Source of the DNA: Pseudomonas palmensis
Lineage (GTDB): Bacteria; Pseudomonadota; Gammaproteobacteria; Pseudomonadales; Pseudomonadaceae
Direction: 5' to 3'
Assembly (NCBI RefSeq): GCF_017848315.1
Contig: NZ_JAFKEC010000023.1
Span: 1 to 64,000, forward strand
DNA length: 64,000 nucleotides
Below, in pieces: positions 28,298-36,530 of the stretch (position 1 is the first letter of the stretch; every line of letters starts with the position of its first letter). The notes under the pieces were generated by a model. It was not told the DNA's origin, searched no databases, and worked only from the letters and a program-made list of their open reading frames with translations. The translations under genes were made by a program, and so were the position numbers.

Positions 28298-29344
28298 ATG
28301 GAAAGCATTGACCTGCTGGTGCTGCGAACTGCCCGGGAGTGGCTTGCCGGCGGCGAGCGCTGCCTGCTGGCCACCGTGGTGCGCACCTGGGGCTCGTCGC
28401 CGCGACCGGTGGGCTCGATGATGGTGCTCAGGCAGGACGGGCGCGCGGTGGGCAGTGTGTCGGGCGGGTGCATCGAGGACGACCTGATTGACCGGTACAG
28501 CAGCCTCCATGGCGGGCCGGGGATGCCAGGCGGCGCGCCCCAGGTGGTGCGCTACGGCGTGAGTGCGGACGAGGCGCACCGGTTCGGCCTGCCATGTGGC
28601 GGCACCCTGGAACTGGTGCTGGAGTTCGCACCCTGCGCGCAGGCGCTGGGCCGATTGCTGGCGCTGCTTGATGAGGGAGTACTGATGCGCCGCGAGCTTG
28701 ACCTGGCCTCGGGCGAGGTGACGGTGCAGGCCGACCAGCCCCATGCACCGTTCAGCTTCGATGGGCAGCGCATGAGCAACCCGCTGGGGCCGGCTTACCG
28801 GATGCTGCTGATCGGCGCCGGTGTGCTGGCCGAGTACGTGGCGGTGATGGCGCTGTTCAACGGGTTCAAGGTGTCGGTGTGTGATCCGCGGCCCGAGCAC
28901 ATGGACGTGTGGACGGTCGCCGGAGTAGAGAAGCTGATGGGCATGCCGGACGACGTGGTGCGCGCGTTTACGGTGGATGTTCGCACCTGCGTGATTGCCC
29001 TGAGCCATGACCCCAGGCTGGATGACCTGGCGCTGATCGAAGCGCTGCGCGGGCCGGCGATGTACATCGGGGCGATTGGCTCGCGGCGCAACAGCGAGAG
29101 CCGCCGCCAGCGCTTGATCGGGCATTTTGGCCAGACGCCGGAATCGCTGCGGCGCCTGCATGGGCCCATCGGGCTCTACATCGCCAGCAAGACCCCAGGG
29201 GAGATTGCGGTGAGCGTGATGGCCGAGGTGCTGGCGGTGAAGAACGGCGTGCCCCTGCCCGGCGCTGTCGGCGCGGGGCCGACCCAGCCCCAGGTGGAGC
29301 ACCCGCCACTGACTCAGGCATCGTGTTGTGCGCACCCAGGGTGA
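28298..29344 (+). CDS. XdhC/CoxI family Mo-cofactor insertion protein
   Basis: A 348-aa maturation factor. The N-terminal CoxI/XdhC domain has GSSPRPVGSMM and GSVSGGCIEDDLID; the C-terminal Rossmann-like domain has LLIGAGVLAEYVAVMA and the conserved YIGAIGSRRNS. XdhC proteins protect, sulfurate and deliver the Mo cofactor to xanthine-oxidase-family enzymes, so its client is the adjacent IorAB-like enzyme. GAGG seven bases before ATG 28298 supports the start. Its end overlaps the MocA gene by 17 bases. Confidence 0.9.
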   Translation: MESIDLLVLRTAREWLAGGERCLLATVVRTWGSSPRPVGSMMVLRQDGRAVGSVSGGCIEDDLIDRYSSLHGGPGMPGGAPQVVRYGVSADEAHRFGLPCGGTLELVLEFAPCAQALGRLLALLDEGVLMRRELDLASGEVTVQADQPHAPFSFDGQRMSNPLGPAYRMLLIGAGVLAEYVAVMALFNGFKVSVCDPRPEHMDVWTVAGVEKLMGMPDDVVRAFTVDVRTCVIALSHDPRLDDLALIEALRGPAMYIGAIGSRRNSESRRQRLIGHFGQTPESLRRLHGPIGLYIASKTPGEIAVSVMAEVLAVKNGVPLPGAVGAGPTQPQVEHPPLTQASCCAHPG

Positions 29345-29915
29345 CTGCATCGCCCTGGTGCTGGCTGCAGGCCGTGCCAGGCGCTTTGGCAGCGACAAAC
29401 GCCTGGCACGGCTGGCGTCGGGGCAAACGCTGCTGGCAGCCACGCTGGCACGGGCACTGGAGGCGTTCGACGACGTCCGGGTGGTGCTCAGGCCCGGGGA
29501 CGATCCCGCGACCCTGGCAATTGACGGGCGGGTACGGGTTCTGTGGGCCGAGCAGGCCGACCAGGGCATGGGCAGCAGCCTGGCAGCCGGGGTGCGTGCG
29601 CTGGAACAGTCACAGGCCCCGGCCGTGGCGGTGTTGCTGGGCGATATGCCCTGGGTGCAGGGGCAGACGCTCAAGCAGTTGAAGGCCCTGTGCAACGCCC
29701 GGCAGATCGTGCTGCCGCTACATCACGGGGTGCGTGGGCATCCGGTGATCTTCGGTCGACAGTTCTGGCCGGCCCTCGCATGCCTGCAGGGCGATCAGGG
29801 CGGCAAGGACATCGTGCGCGGCGCGCACGACGCCTGCGTCCAGGTGCCGGTGGAGGATGCGGGCGTCCTCAGGGATGTGGATCAGCCGCGGGACATCCCT
29901 GCTGGCTCGAGGTGA
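29328..29915 (+). CDS. mocA: Molybdenum cofactor cytidylyltransferase (MocA-like)
   Basis: A 195-aa nucleotidyltransferase with the signature LVLAAGRARRFGSDKRL and the metal-site LLGDMPWV. It adds CMP to molybdopterin to give MCD, the dinucleotide used by bacterial xanthine-oxidase-family enzymes. The start is GTG at 29328 inside the end of xdhC, implying coupled translation. A MobA-like GTP enzyme cannot be fully excluded, but the MCD-type client next door favours MocA. Confidence 0.85.
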   Translation: MRTQGDCIALVLAAGRARRFGSDKRLARLASGQTLLAATLARALEAFDDVRVVLRPGDDPATLAIDGRVRVLWAEQADQGMGSSLAAGVRALEQSQAPAVAVLLGDMPWVQGQTLKQLKALCNARQIVLPLHHGVRGHPVIFGRQFWPALACLQGDQGGKDIVRGAHDACVQVPVEDAGVLRDVDQPRDIPAGSR

Positions 29916-29958
29916 GCGACGCCACCCGCGCCCAGCCGCCGCTGCGCGCTGGCCTTGC

Positions 29959-31104
29959 TCAAAGCGCCGCATAGACAAGGGCTGACAGCCGGCCGGGGCG
30001 CGGATCGATCATGCTGTGGCCGCCCGAGGTCGTGGTGACGAAACCGAAACTCACGCGCCGCTCGGGGTCGGCAAAGCTGATCGGGCCGCCAAGCCCGATA
30101 TGGCCGAAGGTGTTCGGGCCCATGGCGTGGGAAGCCTCCGGGTCGACCTGCTGCTCCAGCATGCAGCCCAGCCCGTAGCGCATCGGCCGCATCCAAACCC
30201 GATCCATGCCATGACTGTGCTCTCGGGTGAATTCGTCGAGCAGTTCAGGGCCGATGAAGTGGCCCGCCAGCAGCGCACTGTAGAAACCGGCCAGGCCGTG
30301 AGCGGTGGCATGGCCACACACCCCGGGTTGCCGATAGGCCCACCAGCGCGGGTCACTGGTGCGCCTGGGCACCATGCCGGGGTTGGTGAAGGCGAATGTG
30401 GCGATATGCGAGGGCTCGCTCTTCACCACCGTGCGCAGCGCTTGCGAGTAGGGGTCGCCAACGCGCCCGGAGGCACTGTCGAAGCGAGCGATACGGTGAA
30501 ACTGCGTCTCGTCCACGCCAAGGTGCACGTCCAGGCCGTGGGGGTCCAGCATCTGTTCATGGATGAAGGCGCAGGGGTCGCGCCCGTCCACCCGACGAAT
30601 CAGCTCGCCCAGAATCCAGCCAAAGGTGGTGGTGCCGTAGCCCAGGTCGGTGCCCGGTTCCCACCACAGCGGCTCGTCTTCCAGCACCCGCACCATGTGC
30701 TCCCAGTCATACATCATCGGGTTATGGTCGGGGCCCCGCAGCGCCGGCAGGCCGGCGGTGTGGTTCATCACCTGACGCACACTGACCCTGGCCTTGCCGT
30801 TGCGGGCGAACTCGGGCCAGTAGCGGGCCACCGGCGCATCCAGTTCCAGCCGGCCCGCCTCGACCAGCATCAGGATGGCCACTGCCACATAGGGTTTTAC
30901 AACACAGAAGGTGTTGGCCAGCGTGTCGTGCGTCCAGGGCCTGCCGCCCTCCTGGTCCGCCACACCGGCCCACAGGTCGACGACCCGCTCCCCGTCCACC
31001 TGCACACAGAGCCCGGCACCCCGCTCCTGCGGATCATCGAACATCGCTTCGAAGGCCTGCCGGACCGCCTCGAAGGGCTGGGCACATATCCCTTGCGCTT
31101 TCAT
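29959..31104 (-). CDS. Beta-lactamase-fold hydrolase with Cys in place of the catalytic Ser
   Basis: A 381-aa protein of the class C beta-lactamase/family VIII esterase fold, without a signal peptide. Conserved landmarks are VVDLWAGVAD, the nucleophile-motif region NTFCVVKPYV, HTAGLP, DLGYGTTTFGWILGELIRRV for the Tyr motif, and GHIGLGG for the third motif. The SxxK box reads Cys67-Val-Val-Lys70: the codon is TGT, so Ser is absent while Lys is kept. It could be a cysteine hydrolase, a binding protein or an inactive copy. Convergent with mocA. A palindrome at 31177-31189 lies in its upstream region. Confidence 0.85.
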   Translation of the reverse strand: MKAQGICAQPFEAVRQAFEAMFDDPQERGAGLCVQVDGERVVDLWAGVADQEGGRPWTHDTLANTFCVVKPYVAVAILMLVEAGRLELDAPVARYWPEFARNGKARVSVRQVMNHTAGLPALRGPDHNPMMYDWEHMVRVLEDEPLWWEPGTDLGYGTTTFGWILGELIRRVDGRDPCAFIHEQMLDPHGLDVHLGVDETQFHRIARFDSASGRVGDPYSQALRTVVKSEPSHIATFAFTNPGMVPRRTSDPRWWAYRQPGVCGHATAHGLAGFYSALLAGHFIGPELLDEFTREHSHGMDRVWMRPMRYGLGCMLEQQVDPEASHAMGPNTFGHIGLGGPISFADPERRVSFGFVTTTSGGHSMIDPRPGRLSALVYAAL

Positions 31105-31176
31105 GCCTCGTCTTCCTCGTCGTTGAAGTGTTGCCCTGTAACCGAGCGACGTTGCTGCGTAGCAGACCTGCCAGGC

Positions 31177-31189
31177 GACAATGATTGTC
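31177..31189. promoter_or_regulatory. Palindrome GACAATGATTGTC upstream of the hydrolase gene
   Basis: GACAAT-G-ATTGTC is a perfect 6-1-6 palindrome 73 bases before the start of the minus-strand hydrolase. A wider CAGGCG (31172-31177) / CGCCTG (31194-31199) pair surrounds it. Candidate operator; no regulator can be assigned. Confidence 0.35.
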
Positions 31190-31291
31190 TCGGCGCCTGA
31201 CAGACCCGAACGCATTACTGTTGGCTCGTGAACCTGACTATCGACTGCGCCCCCTGGGGCGCCCCATCCAACACACAGGTTGATGGAGCAT

Positions 31292-32359
31292 TCATCCACG
31301 CGAGCGCGTGTGCGTGTGTGCCAGGGAATAACGATTCGCGCGTTTATAGGTGCCGAAGTCATTGAACCGAACACCGGCCTCGGCCATGACTTGATGCGCA
31401 TAAGGCGCGGTCATCTGGCGCAGGTAGAACGGGTCCCTGACAACGAAGTGGTGAATACTGTGGGTGCTGCCGAAGTTGAAGCAGAACGATTGAAACGGCC
31501 ATAGCCACCAAGCGTTCATGACCTGAGTTTGCTGCAGCGCATTGCGCGGTGCCACATCACCGTAATAGTGCATGTTCGAACTGATGAAAAACAGGCAGAA
31601 CTGCCGGATCAGGTTGGGCGCGACCAGAATCACGACCACACTGTTGACCACATCCATTACCGCCAGGGTGGTCGCGGAACTGTGCACCTCGTGCCCGCTG
31701 ACCGCGCCAAGCCAGGCATACAGGTGGTAGCCGAGAAACACATACCAGCAACCCCAGTACAACAGCCCAAAGGGTGTATTGAGCCGGACGATCTTGACCA
31801 GCAAGCGGACTTTCTCCCGCCAGCCTGGGGCAAATACCGCATTGAGAAAACCGAAGATGAACCCGTCCACCAGTTTCAACAACCGCAGTACACCCCAGGG
31901 GCTGCCACTGGTGGTGATCCAGGCTTCCACATCCGTCTCGGTGCCCGATTCCTTATGGTGATGAAAGTGCAAACTTCGCCTTAACCAGGGGCTGGGCATT
32001 CCCGGCCGAGCCAACCAGCATAAAAACATCATGGCATTGTGCGCCAGCGGCTGTTTTCTGAAATAAAGACGATGAATCAGATCGTGTTCTATTTCATGAA
32101 TGAACGAGGTCAGCAGCGCGTTTATCAGAATGCAGCCCCAGGCAGGAATGGACCCCTGCAGGTAGAGCCCCCCACTCACCACCATGCCGATCAGGGACAC
32201 CGCCATGACACTTGCGCCCAGCGCATTCTGATGTTGCAGGATCGGATAGCGCTGGCGCAGGTAATTACCATGTTCGGTAATACGCCGGGTAACATGATCA
32301 ATCTTTTGCTGATCGGTAGTGGGGCGTTCAAGTTCCATTGCTGCCTCCAAGACTTTCAT
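31292..32359 (-). CDS. Membrane fatty acid desaturase-like di-iron protein
   Basis: A 355-aa inner-membrane protein with the three histidine clusters of the desaturase/hydroxylase superfamily: HEIEHDLIH, HFHHH and HSIHH. Hydrophobic pairs flank them (GASVMAVSLIGMVVSGGLYL, FGLLYWGCWYVFLGYHL). The reaction is O2-dependent desaturation or hydroxylation of a lipid or other alkyl chain; the substrate is not evident. Two starts compete: ATG 32359 with AGAGGA upstream, and ATG 32338 with GGAGG five bases away, which looks stronger. It is divergent from a resolvase-like protein across an AT-rich region full of inverted repeats. Confidence 0.85.
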   Translation of the reverse strand: MKVLEAAMELERPTTDQQKIDHVTRRITEHGNYLRQRYPILQHQNALGASVMAVSLIGMVVSGGLYLQGSIPAWGCILINALLTSFIHEIEHDLIHRLYFRKQPLAHNAMMFLCWLARPGMPSPWLRRSLHFHHHKESGTETDVEAWITTSGSPWGVLRLLKLVDGFIFGFLNAVFAPGWREKVRLLVKIVRLNTPFGLLYWGCWYVFLGYHLYAWLGAVSGHEVHSSATTLAVMDVVNSVVVILVAPNLIRQFCLFFISSNMHYYGDVAPRNALQQTQVMNAWWLWPFQSFCFNFGSTHSIHHFVVRDPFYLRQMTAPYAHQVMAEAGVRFNDFGTYKRANRYSLAHTHTRSRG

Positions 32360-32465
32360 ACCTCATCCTCTGTTTGTGTCGGACAATCCCCCGCCAGGAC
32401 AAACCGGCCGCGTCAATTGTTCGGGCTATACAACGGGTAGGTGAATGCATGCGCGCATTATATAA

Positions 32466-32514
32466 ACGCAAATCGACTGTTTGCGTGAAGCTTGTTAAGA
32501 TCCTTTCAAGCTTC
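32466..32514. promoter_or_regulatory. Two adjacent perfect inverted repeats in a divergent promoter region
   Basis: ACGCAAA (32466-32472) / TTTGCGT (32480-32486) is directly followed by GAAGCTTG (32487-32494) / CAAGCTTC (32507-32514). A third pair, TTGTAC (32609-32614) / GTACAA (32632-32637), lies near the recombinase-like gene. The 297-base region is markedly AT-rich. Candidate operators for the divergent desaturase and recombinase-like genes. Confidence 0.5.
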
Positions 32515-32656
32515 AAAATGATAAGGCAAGTAAAAGTCTTTGCAACTGTGTATTTTGGGTGGGTTCAGCGTGACAGTTACGTGTAAGGATTTTTAATTTA
32601 GTTACAGGTTGTACAGTTATAAAACTACGCCGTACAAGTATTGCCAAGGAGGCACC

Positions 32657-33220
32657 ATGAGATTGCATCGCATCAGATATTGCCGGCTCGCCTCACCGAA
32701 ACCAGACGCCAGCGTACCCAGCCCAGCCAGCCCCGATGCCTTCGACGCGGTGTTTTACGATGCCCCTGCAGACACGGCCACCCACCGCGCAGGCTTTGAA
32801 AAGCTGCTGCGTTACCTGCAGTGCGGGGATACCGTGATCGTGGATAGCATGGCCTCGCTTTCAGCCAATACCGAGCAGTTGTGCAACTTCATTCGCCGCT
32901 TGATCGAAAAACAGGTCACACTCAAGTTTGTGGATGAAAACCTGACATTCCGAGATGACGGCCGTGAAGTTGCGGGCCCCATCGTCGCGGCCATGGAGTT
33001 GCTTGCAGAGTTCGAGCGCGCGGCACTGCGCGAAAAACAGGCCGCCGGTATTGCAACTGCAAGAAATCGGGGTTCCTACCGAGGTCGAAAGAAGAAACTG
33101 TCCGACAATCAGGTTGTAAGTTTAATTGAGCGCGCCCGCGCGGGAGAAAGTAAATCCCGGCTGGCGCGTGATTTCGATATCAGTCGCCAGACGTTATATC
33201 GGTATTTGAAATCGACCTAG
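32657..33220 (+). CDS. Serine-recombinase-like protein lacking catalytic residues
   Basis: A 187-aa protein aligning with the resolvase/invertase family over its full length: N-terminal [51 protein letters not shown], then a C-terminal Hin-type helix-turn-helix ([20 protein letters not shown]). Against gamma-delta resolvase the nucleophile Ser10 falls on Ala12, and Asp67, Arg68 and Arg71 fall on Ala66, Ser67 and Ala70. Strand exchange is therefore not expected, while DNA binding is intact. It may be a transcription factor derived from a resolvase. AAGGAGG precedes the ATG. No transposon ends were seen beside it. Confidence 0.8.
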   Translation: MRLHRIRYCRLASPKPDASVPSPASPDAFDAVFYDAPADTATHRAGFEKLLRYLQCGDTVIVDSMASLSANTEQLCNFIRRLIEKQVTLKFVDENLTFRDDGREVAGPIVAAMELLAEFERAALREKQAAGIATARNRGSYRGRKKKLSDNQVVSLIERARAGESKSRLARDFDISRQTLYRYLKST

Positions 33221-33244
33221 GGCTCTTCAGAAGAAGAGCCCTAG
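33217..33244 (+). terminator. Perfect hairpin at the end of the recombinase-like gene
   Basis: CTAGGGCTCTTC (33217-33228) and GAAGAGCCCTAG (33233-33244) form a perfect 12-bp stem with a 4-base loop AGAA. The stop codon lies within the left arm. No T-run follows, so termination strength is uncertain. Confidence 0.6.
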
Positions 33245-33265
33245 GTAACGTTGTCCCAGGCCCAC

Positions 33266-33409
33266 TCACGCCCACAGATACGACTGTACGTCGCGCTGGA
33301 ACACCAGCTCGTCGATGAGACAGCGCGCCGTCGCTTCGGTCGGGAAGCCCTTTTCGAAGGGCTGGTTGGCCTGTTCTTCGTACCGGCTGCTTCCTTGCCC
33401 GAATGCCTG
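33266..33409 (-). pseudogene. Remnant of a DUF1254-type protein
   Basis: On the minus strand one frame reads GSSRYEEQANQPFEKGFPTE, then ARCLIDELVFQRDVQSYLWA and a stop (TCA at 33266-33268 on the plus strand). This matches the N-terminal part of DUF1254/DUF1214 proteins, which continue YLWALP and run for 400 or more residues. There is no start codon in frame before a TAG and no continuation after YLWA, so only about 50 residues survive. It lies between the recombinase-like gene and the iron locus, suggesting deletion at this junction. Confidence 0.5.
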
Positions 33410-33494
33410 AGGGTGGGGTGACAAAAGGCGATGATCAGAAACCTAGCAGAGGACGCGGCATCGGCCAGAACGCCGCTATTTATTGCGACACACC

Positions 33495-33527
33495 TTGACA
33501 CATCATTTGGTAACGATTCTCATATGT
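33495..33527 (+). promoter_or_regulatory. Iron-regulated promoter with Fur-box-like site
   Basis: TTGACA at 33495-33500 is a consensus -35. GGTAACGATTCTCATATGT at 33509-33527 matches about 11 of 19 positions of the GATAATGATAATCATTATC Fur consensus and lies where the -10 would be, about 30 bases before the receptor start. Derepression under iron limitation is the expected effect. Confidence 0.5.
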
Positions 33528-33558
33528 ATTATATTTATCACTGCCACTGGAATCTTTC

Positions 33559-35733
33559 ATGTCGCGCCCTACCCCGCCGCATTGCTCCGGCCTGCCCCGC
33601 AATCTGTTGGCCATGGCCATCTGCATGGCCACCCTGACCCCCGCCCTGGCCGATGACAGCTCTGCGACACCGCAGCCAGCCAAGGCTGCGACCCTGGAGC
33701 TGGGCGCCACCGAAATCGTCAACACTCAACTGGGCAGTACCACCGAAGGCACCCAGTCATACACCACCGGCGCCATGTCGACCGCGACCAAGCTGCCGCT
33801 GACCCTGCGCGAAACGCCCCAGGCCGTTACCGTGATTACCCGCCAGCGCATGGACGACCAGGCCATGACCAGCATCAACGACGTGGTCAAGGCCACCCCG
33901 GGGCTGTTCCTCGACTTCTCCAGCGGCCCTGGCCGGCAGACGTATTCGGCGCGCGGTTTCGATATCGACAACCTGATGTACGACGGCATCCCCAGTGGCT
34001 ACCAGGGCTGGACTGTGGGCGCCCAGCCGAACCTGGCGATGTTCGACCGGGTGGAGGTGGTGCGCGGCGCCACCGGGCTGGTGACCGGTGCGGGCAACCC
34101 TTCGGCTGCCATCAACCTGGTGCGCAAGCGCCCGCTGGCCGAACAGAAGGTCACCCTCACCGGTGCGGCCGGCAGCTGGGACGACTACCGCGGCGAGGTC
34201 GATGCCTCCAGCCCGCTCAACGACAGCGGCACCCTGCGCGGTCGGGTGGTGACGTCCTACCGCGACAGCAACAGCTTCGTCGATGGCGTGGACGAGACCC
34301 ACGGCCTGTTCTACGCCATCACCGAGGCGGACCTGAGCGACGACACCACCCTGACCCTCGGCTTCTCCAACCAGAAGGACAAGACCAACTACTTCTGGGG
34401 CGCCTCGATGGTCGGCCTGGACGGCCATCACCTGAACCTGCCGCGCTCGTACAACCCGGGTACCCCCTGGGAGAACAAGGACCAGGAGATCAATACCGTC
34501 TTTGCCGAGGTACGCCAGCGCCTGGCCAACGACTGGAAGCTGCAGGTCAACGCCAACTATTCCGAGCAGAACGCGCTGTTCTCCGGCTCGTACCAGTCGC
34601 GCTGGGTCAACAACACGCTGGCACGCACCGTGTACCAGTCGGCGCACGATGAAAACCAGGCCGGCGTGGATGCCTTTGTCAGCGGGCCCTTCGAGGCGCT
34701 GGGGCGCACCCATGAACTGGTGGTGGGTGCCAGCAAGCGCATCTACGACATGACCACCCACAACTATGCCCCCTACGACCCCAACTGGCCGATCGATGCC
34801 GGCAAGCCGAACTTCACCCACACCGGCAACAGCCGCGAAGTGACCACCCAGGACGGCGTGTACCTGACCACCCGCCTGAGCCTGGCCGACCCGCTCAAGC
34901 TGATCCTGGGCGGGCGCCTGGACTGGTATGACTACGACAACCGCGATGGCGACGGCGACTACAAGGTCACCCGCAACGTCACCCGCTATGCCGGGCTGAT
35001 CTATGACCTGGACGAGCATTACTCGGTCTACGTCAGCTACAGCGACATCTTCACCCCGCAGAGCAGCAAGGGCACCTCCGGCACCCCGGTCAAGCCGATC
35101 GTGGGCAAGAACTACGAGGTGGGCATCAAGGGCGAGTACTTCGAGGGTGCGCTCAACGCCAGCCTGGCGCTGTTTCGCATCGACCAGGAAAACCGTGCAG
35201 TGCAGGTGTTCGTGCCGAACTGCCCGCAGACCGAATGCTACGAGGCCTCGGGCGAGATCCGCAGCCAGGGTATCGACTTCGAGCTGCAGGGTGCGCTGAC
35301 CGAGAACTGGCAGGTGGGCGGTGGCTACACCTATGCCCGCGTGCACACCCTCAAGGACGCCGCCAACCCGCAGAACGTCAACCAGCGCTTTGACACCGAC
35401 ACGCCCGAGCACCTGTTCAAGCTGACCACCACCTACCGCTTCCAGGGCCCGCTGGAGAAACTGCGCGTGGGTGGCAACGTGTCGTGGCAGAGCCGCCTGT
35501 ACAACGACGTGGCGCTGGCCAACGGTGGCAGCTATCGCCTGGAACAGGGTGGCTACGCCGTCACCGACCTGATGGCCGGCTACCGGCTGACCCGCAACCT
35601 GGACCTGCAGCTCAACGCCAACAACGTGTTCGACCGCAAGTACTACTCGTCCATCTCCAACTCGACCAGCTATGGCGGCGACACCTACGGCGCACCGCGC
35701 AACATGATGCTCACGGCCAAGTACAGTTTCTGA
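33559..35733 (+). CDS. TonB-dependent siderophore receptor (no signalling domain)
   Basis: A 724-aa outer-membrane receptor. Signal peptide MAICMATLTPALA, then a plug domain (LRETPQAVTVITRQRMDDQA, VEVVRGATGLVTGAGNPSAA) and a 22-strand barrel ending in a terminal Phe (MMLTAKYSF). It lacks the N-terminal STN domain, so it should transport without signalling. Its N-terminal segment LGSTTEGTQSYTTGAMS is nearly repeated in the second receptor downstream (LGSTTEGTGSYTTGTVT). A Fur-like site precedes it. The ligand is probably a ferric siderophore; identity unknown. Confidence 0.9.
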   Translation: MSRPTPPHCSGLPRNLLAMAICMATLTPALADDSSATPQPAKAATLELGATEIVNTQLGSTTEGTQSYTTGAMSTATKLPLTLRETPQAVTVITRQRMDDQAMTSINDVVKATPGLFLDFSSGPGRQTYSARGFDIDNLMYDGIPSGYQGWTVGAQPNLAMFDRVEVVRGATGLVTGAGNPSAAINLVRKRPLAEQKVTLTGAAGSWDDYRGEVDASSPLNDSGTLRGRVVTSYRDSNSFVDGVDETHGLFYAITEADLSDDTTLTLGFSNQKDKTNYFWGASMVGLDGHHLNLPRSYNPGTPWENKDQEINTVFAEVRQRLANDWKLQVNANYSEQNALFSGSYQSRWVNNTLARTVYQSAHDENQAGVDAFVSGPFEALGRTHELVVGASKRIYDMTTHNYAPYDPNWPIDAGKPNFTHTGNSREVTTQDGVYLTTRLSLADPLKLILGGRLDWYDYDNRDGDGDYKVTRNVTRYAGLIYDLDEHYSVYVSYSDIFTPQSSKGTSGTPVKPIVGKNYEVGIKGEYFEGALNASLALFRIDQENRAVQVFVPNCPQTECYEASGEIRSQGIDFELQGALTENWQVGGGYTYARVHTLKDAANPQNVNQRFDTDTPEHLFKLTTTYRFQGPLEKLRVGGNVSWQSRLYNDVALANGGSYRLEQGGYAVTDLMAGYRLTRNLDLQLNANNVFDRKYYSSISNSTSYGGDTYGAPRNMMLTAKYSF

Positions 35734-35971
35734 TGTGAAGTGGCGCAGGGATGCGCCGTGTTGTTGTCTGTACGCAGTGCGCCACGCACGCCCTGCCTTT
35801 CGATCGACACACCGTTGCGTACACCCCCGCCCCTGCTCGCGCCCTGCGAAATCCTTCAGCTGCCATCCCGGATGACTCGGCGAACGCCTGGCAAGCACCC
35901 TTTCGTGGCGAGTCAGCGCCTCCGCTGCCACGTCGCACTGGCACCTGCCGATATTGCCACCTCCTCGTGAT

Positions 35972-35999
35972 CCGAATAATAATGCAACCAATTCCCATT
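35972..35999 (+). promoter_or_regulatory. Possible Fur site upstream of the sigma factor gene
   Basis: The AT-rich stretch CGAATAATAATGCAACCAAT and following TCCCATT resembles a degenerate Fur box (AATG.GAAT dyad) just before the sigma gene. The match is weak. The remaining bases from 35734 show no supported gene. Confidence 0.3.
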
Positions 36000-36011
36000 T
36001 GAGATGCAATC

Positions 36012-36530
36012 ATGCCGGTCGAGTCACCTGCCCTACCTGCTGCTGTCGGCGCGCTGTATGCGCAGCACAGCTCATGGCTGCACGGCTGGCTGCGCAAGCG
36101 CATGGGCAGCCACTGCGATGCGGCGGACCTGGTGCAGGACACGTTCGTCAAGCTCCTCAAGACCCGCACATCACTGGAAATCCGTGCACCCCGCCAGTAC
36201 CTGTCGACGGTGGCCAAAGGCCTGATGATCGACCTGTTCCGCCGTCGCTCGCTCGAACAGGCCTACATGGAAACCCTGGCCAGCATTGCGCTTGCCGACA
36301 TCCCCAGCGCCGAAGCGCAGGCAATCATGTTCGAAACGCTGGTGGAGCTGGACCGCATGCTCGCCGGCCTGGGCGCCAAGGTGCGTGAGGTGTTCATCCT
36401 GTCCCAGCTCGAGGGCCTGCCCTACGCGCAGATCGCCACGCGCCTGGATATTTCCCTGCGCTCGGTCAACAACCACATGGCCAAGGCCATGGAACATGTC
36501 TGCCTGATGCAGTGGGAAAGCGTCGAATGA
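36012..36530 (+). CDS. fecI: FecI-family ECF sigma factor
   Basis: A 172-aa iron-starvation sigma factor. Region 2 is LVQDTFVKLLKTRTSLEIRA with APRQYLSTVAKGLMIDLFRR; region 4 is LSQLEGLPYAQIATRLDISL with RSVNNHMAKAMEHV. It is followed with ATGA overlap by its FecR partner and then by a receptor with an STN domain, the standard cell-surface signalling trio. It is expected to activate the downstream receptor gene when the cognate siderophore binds. fecI names the family rather than a proven citrate system. Confidence 0.9.
   Translation: MPVESPALPAAVGALYAQHSSWLHGWLRKRMGSHCDAADLVQDTFVKLLKTRTSLEIRAPRQYLSTVAKGLMIDLFRRRSLEQAYMETLASIALADIPSAEAQAIMFETLVELDRMLAGLGAKVREVFILSQLEGLPYAQIATRLDISLRSVNNHMAKAMEHVCLMQWESVE

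Noticed and set aside
32360..33444. Recombinase-like gene as part of a transposon or integron
   Set aside because: No transposase, no terminal inverted repeats framing a unit and the catalytic residues are missing, so mobility is not supported.
33757..36009. A 750-codon open frame antisense to the first TonB receptor
   Set aside because: No motif, biased composition; the receptor on the plus strand is certain.
35734..36011. Small open frames between the first receptor and the sigma gene
   Set aside because: None has a ribosome site, a family motif or coding-like composition; they overlap each other and the probable promoter region.
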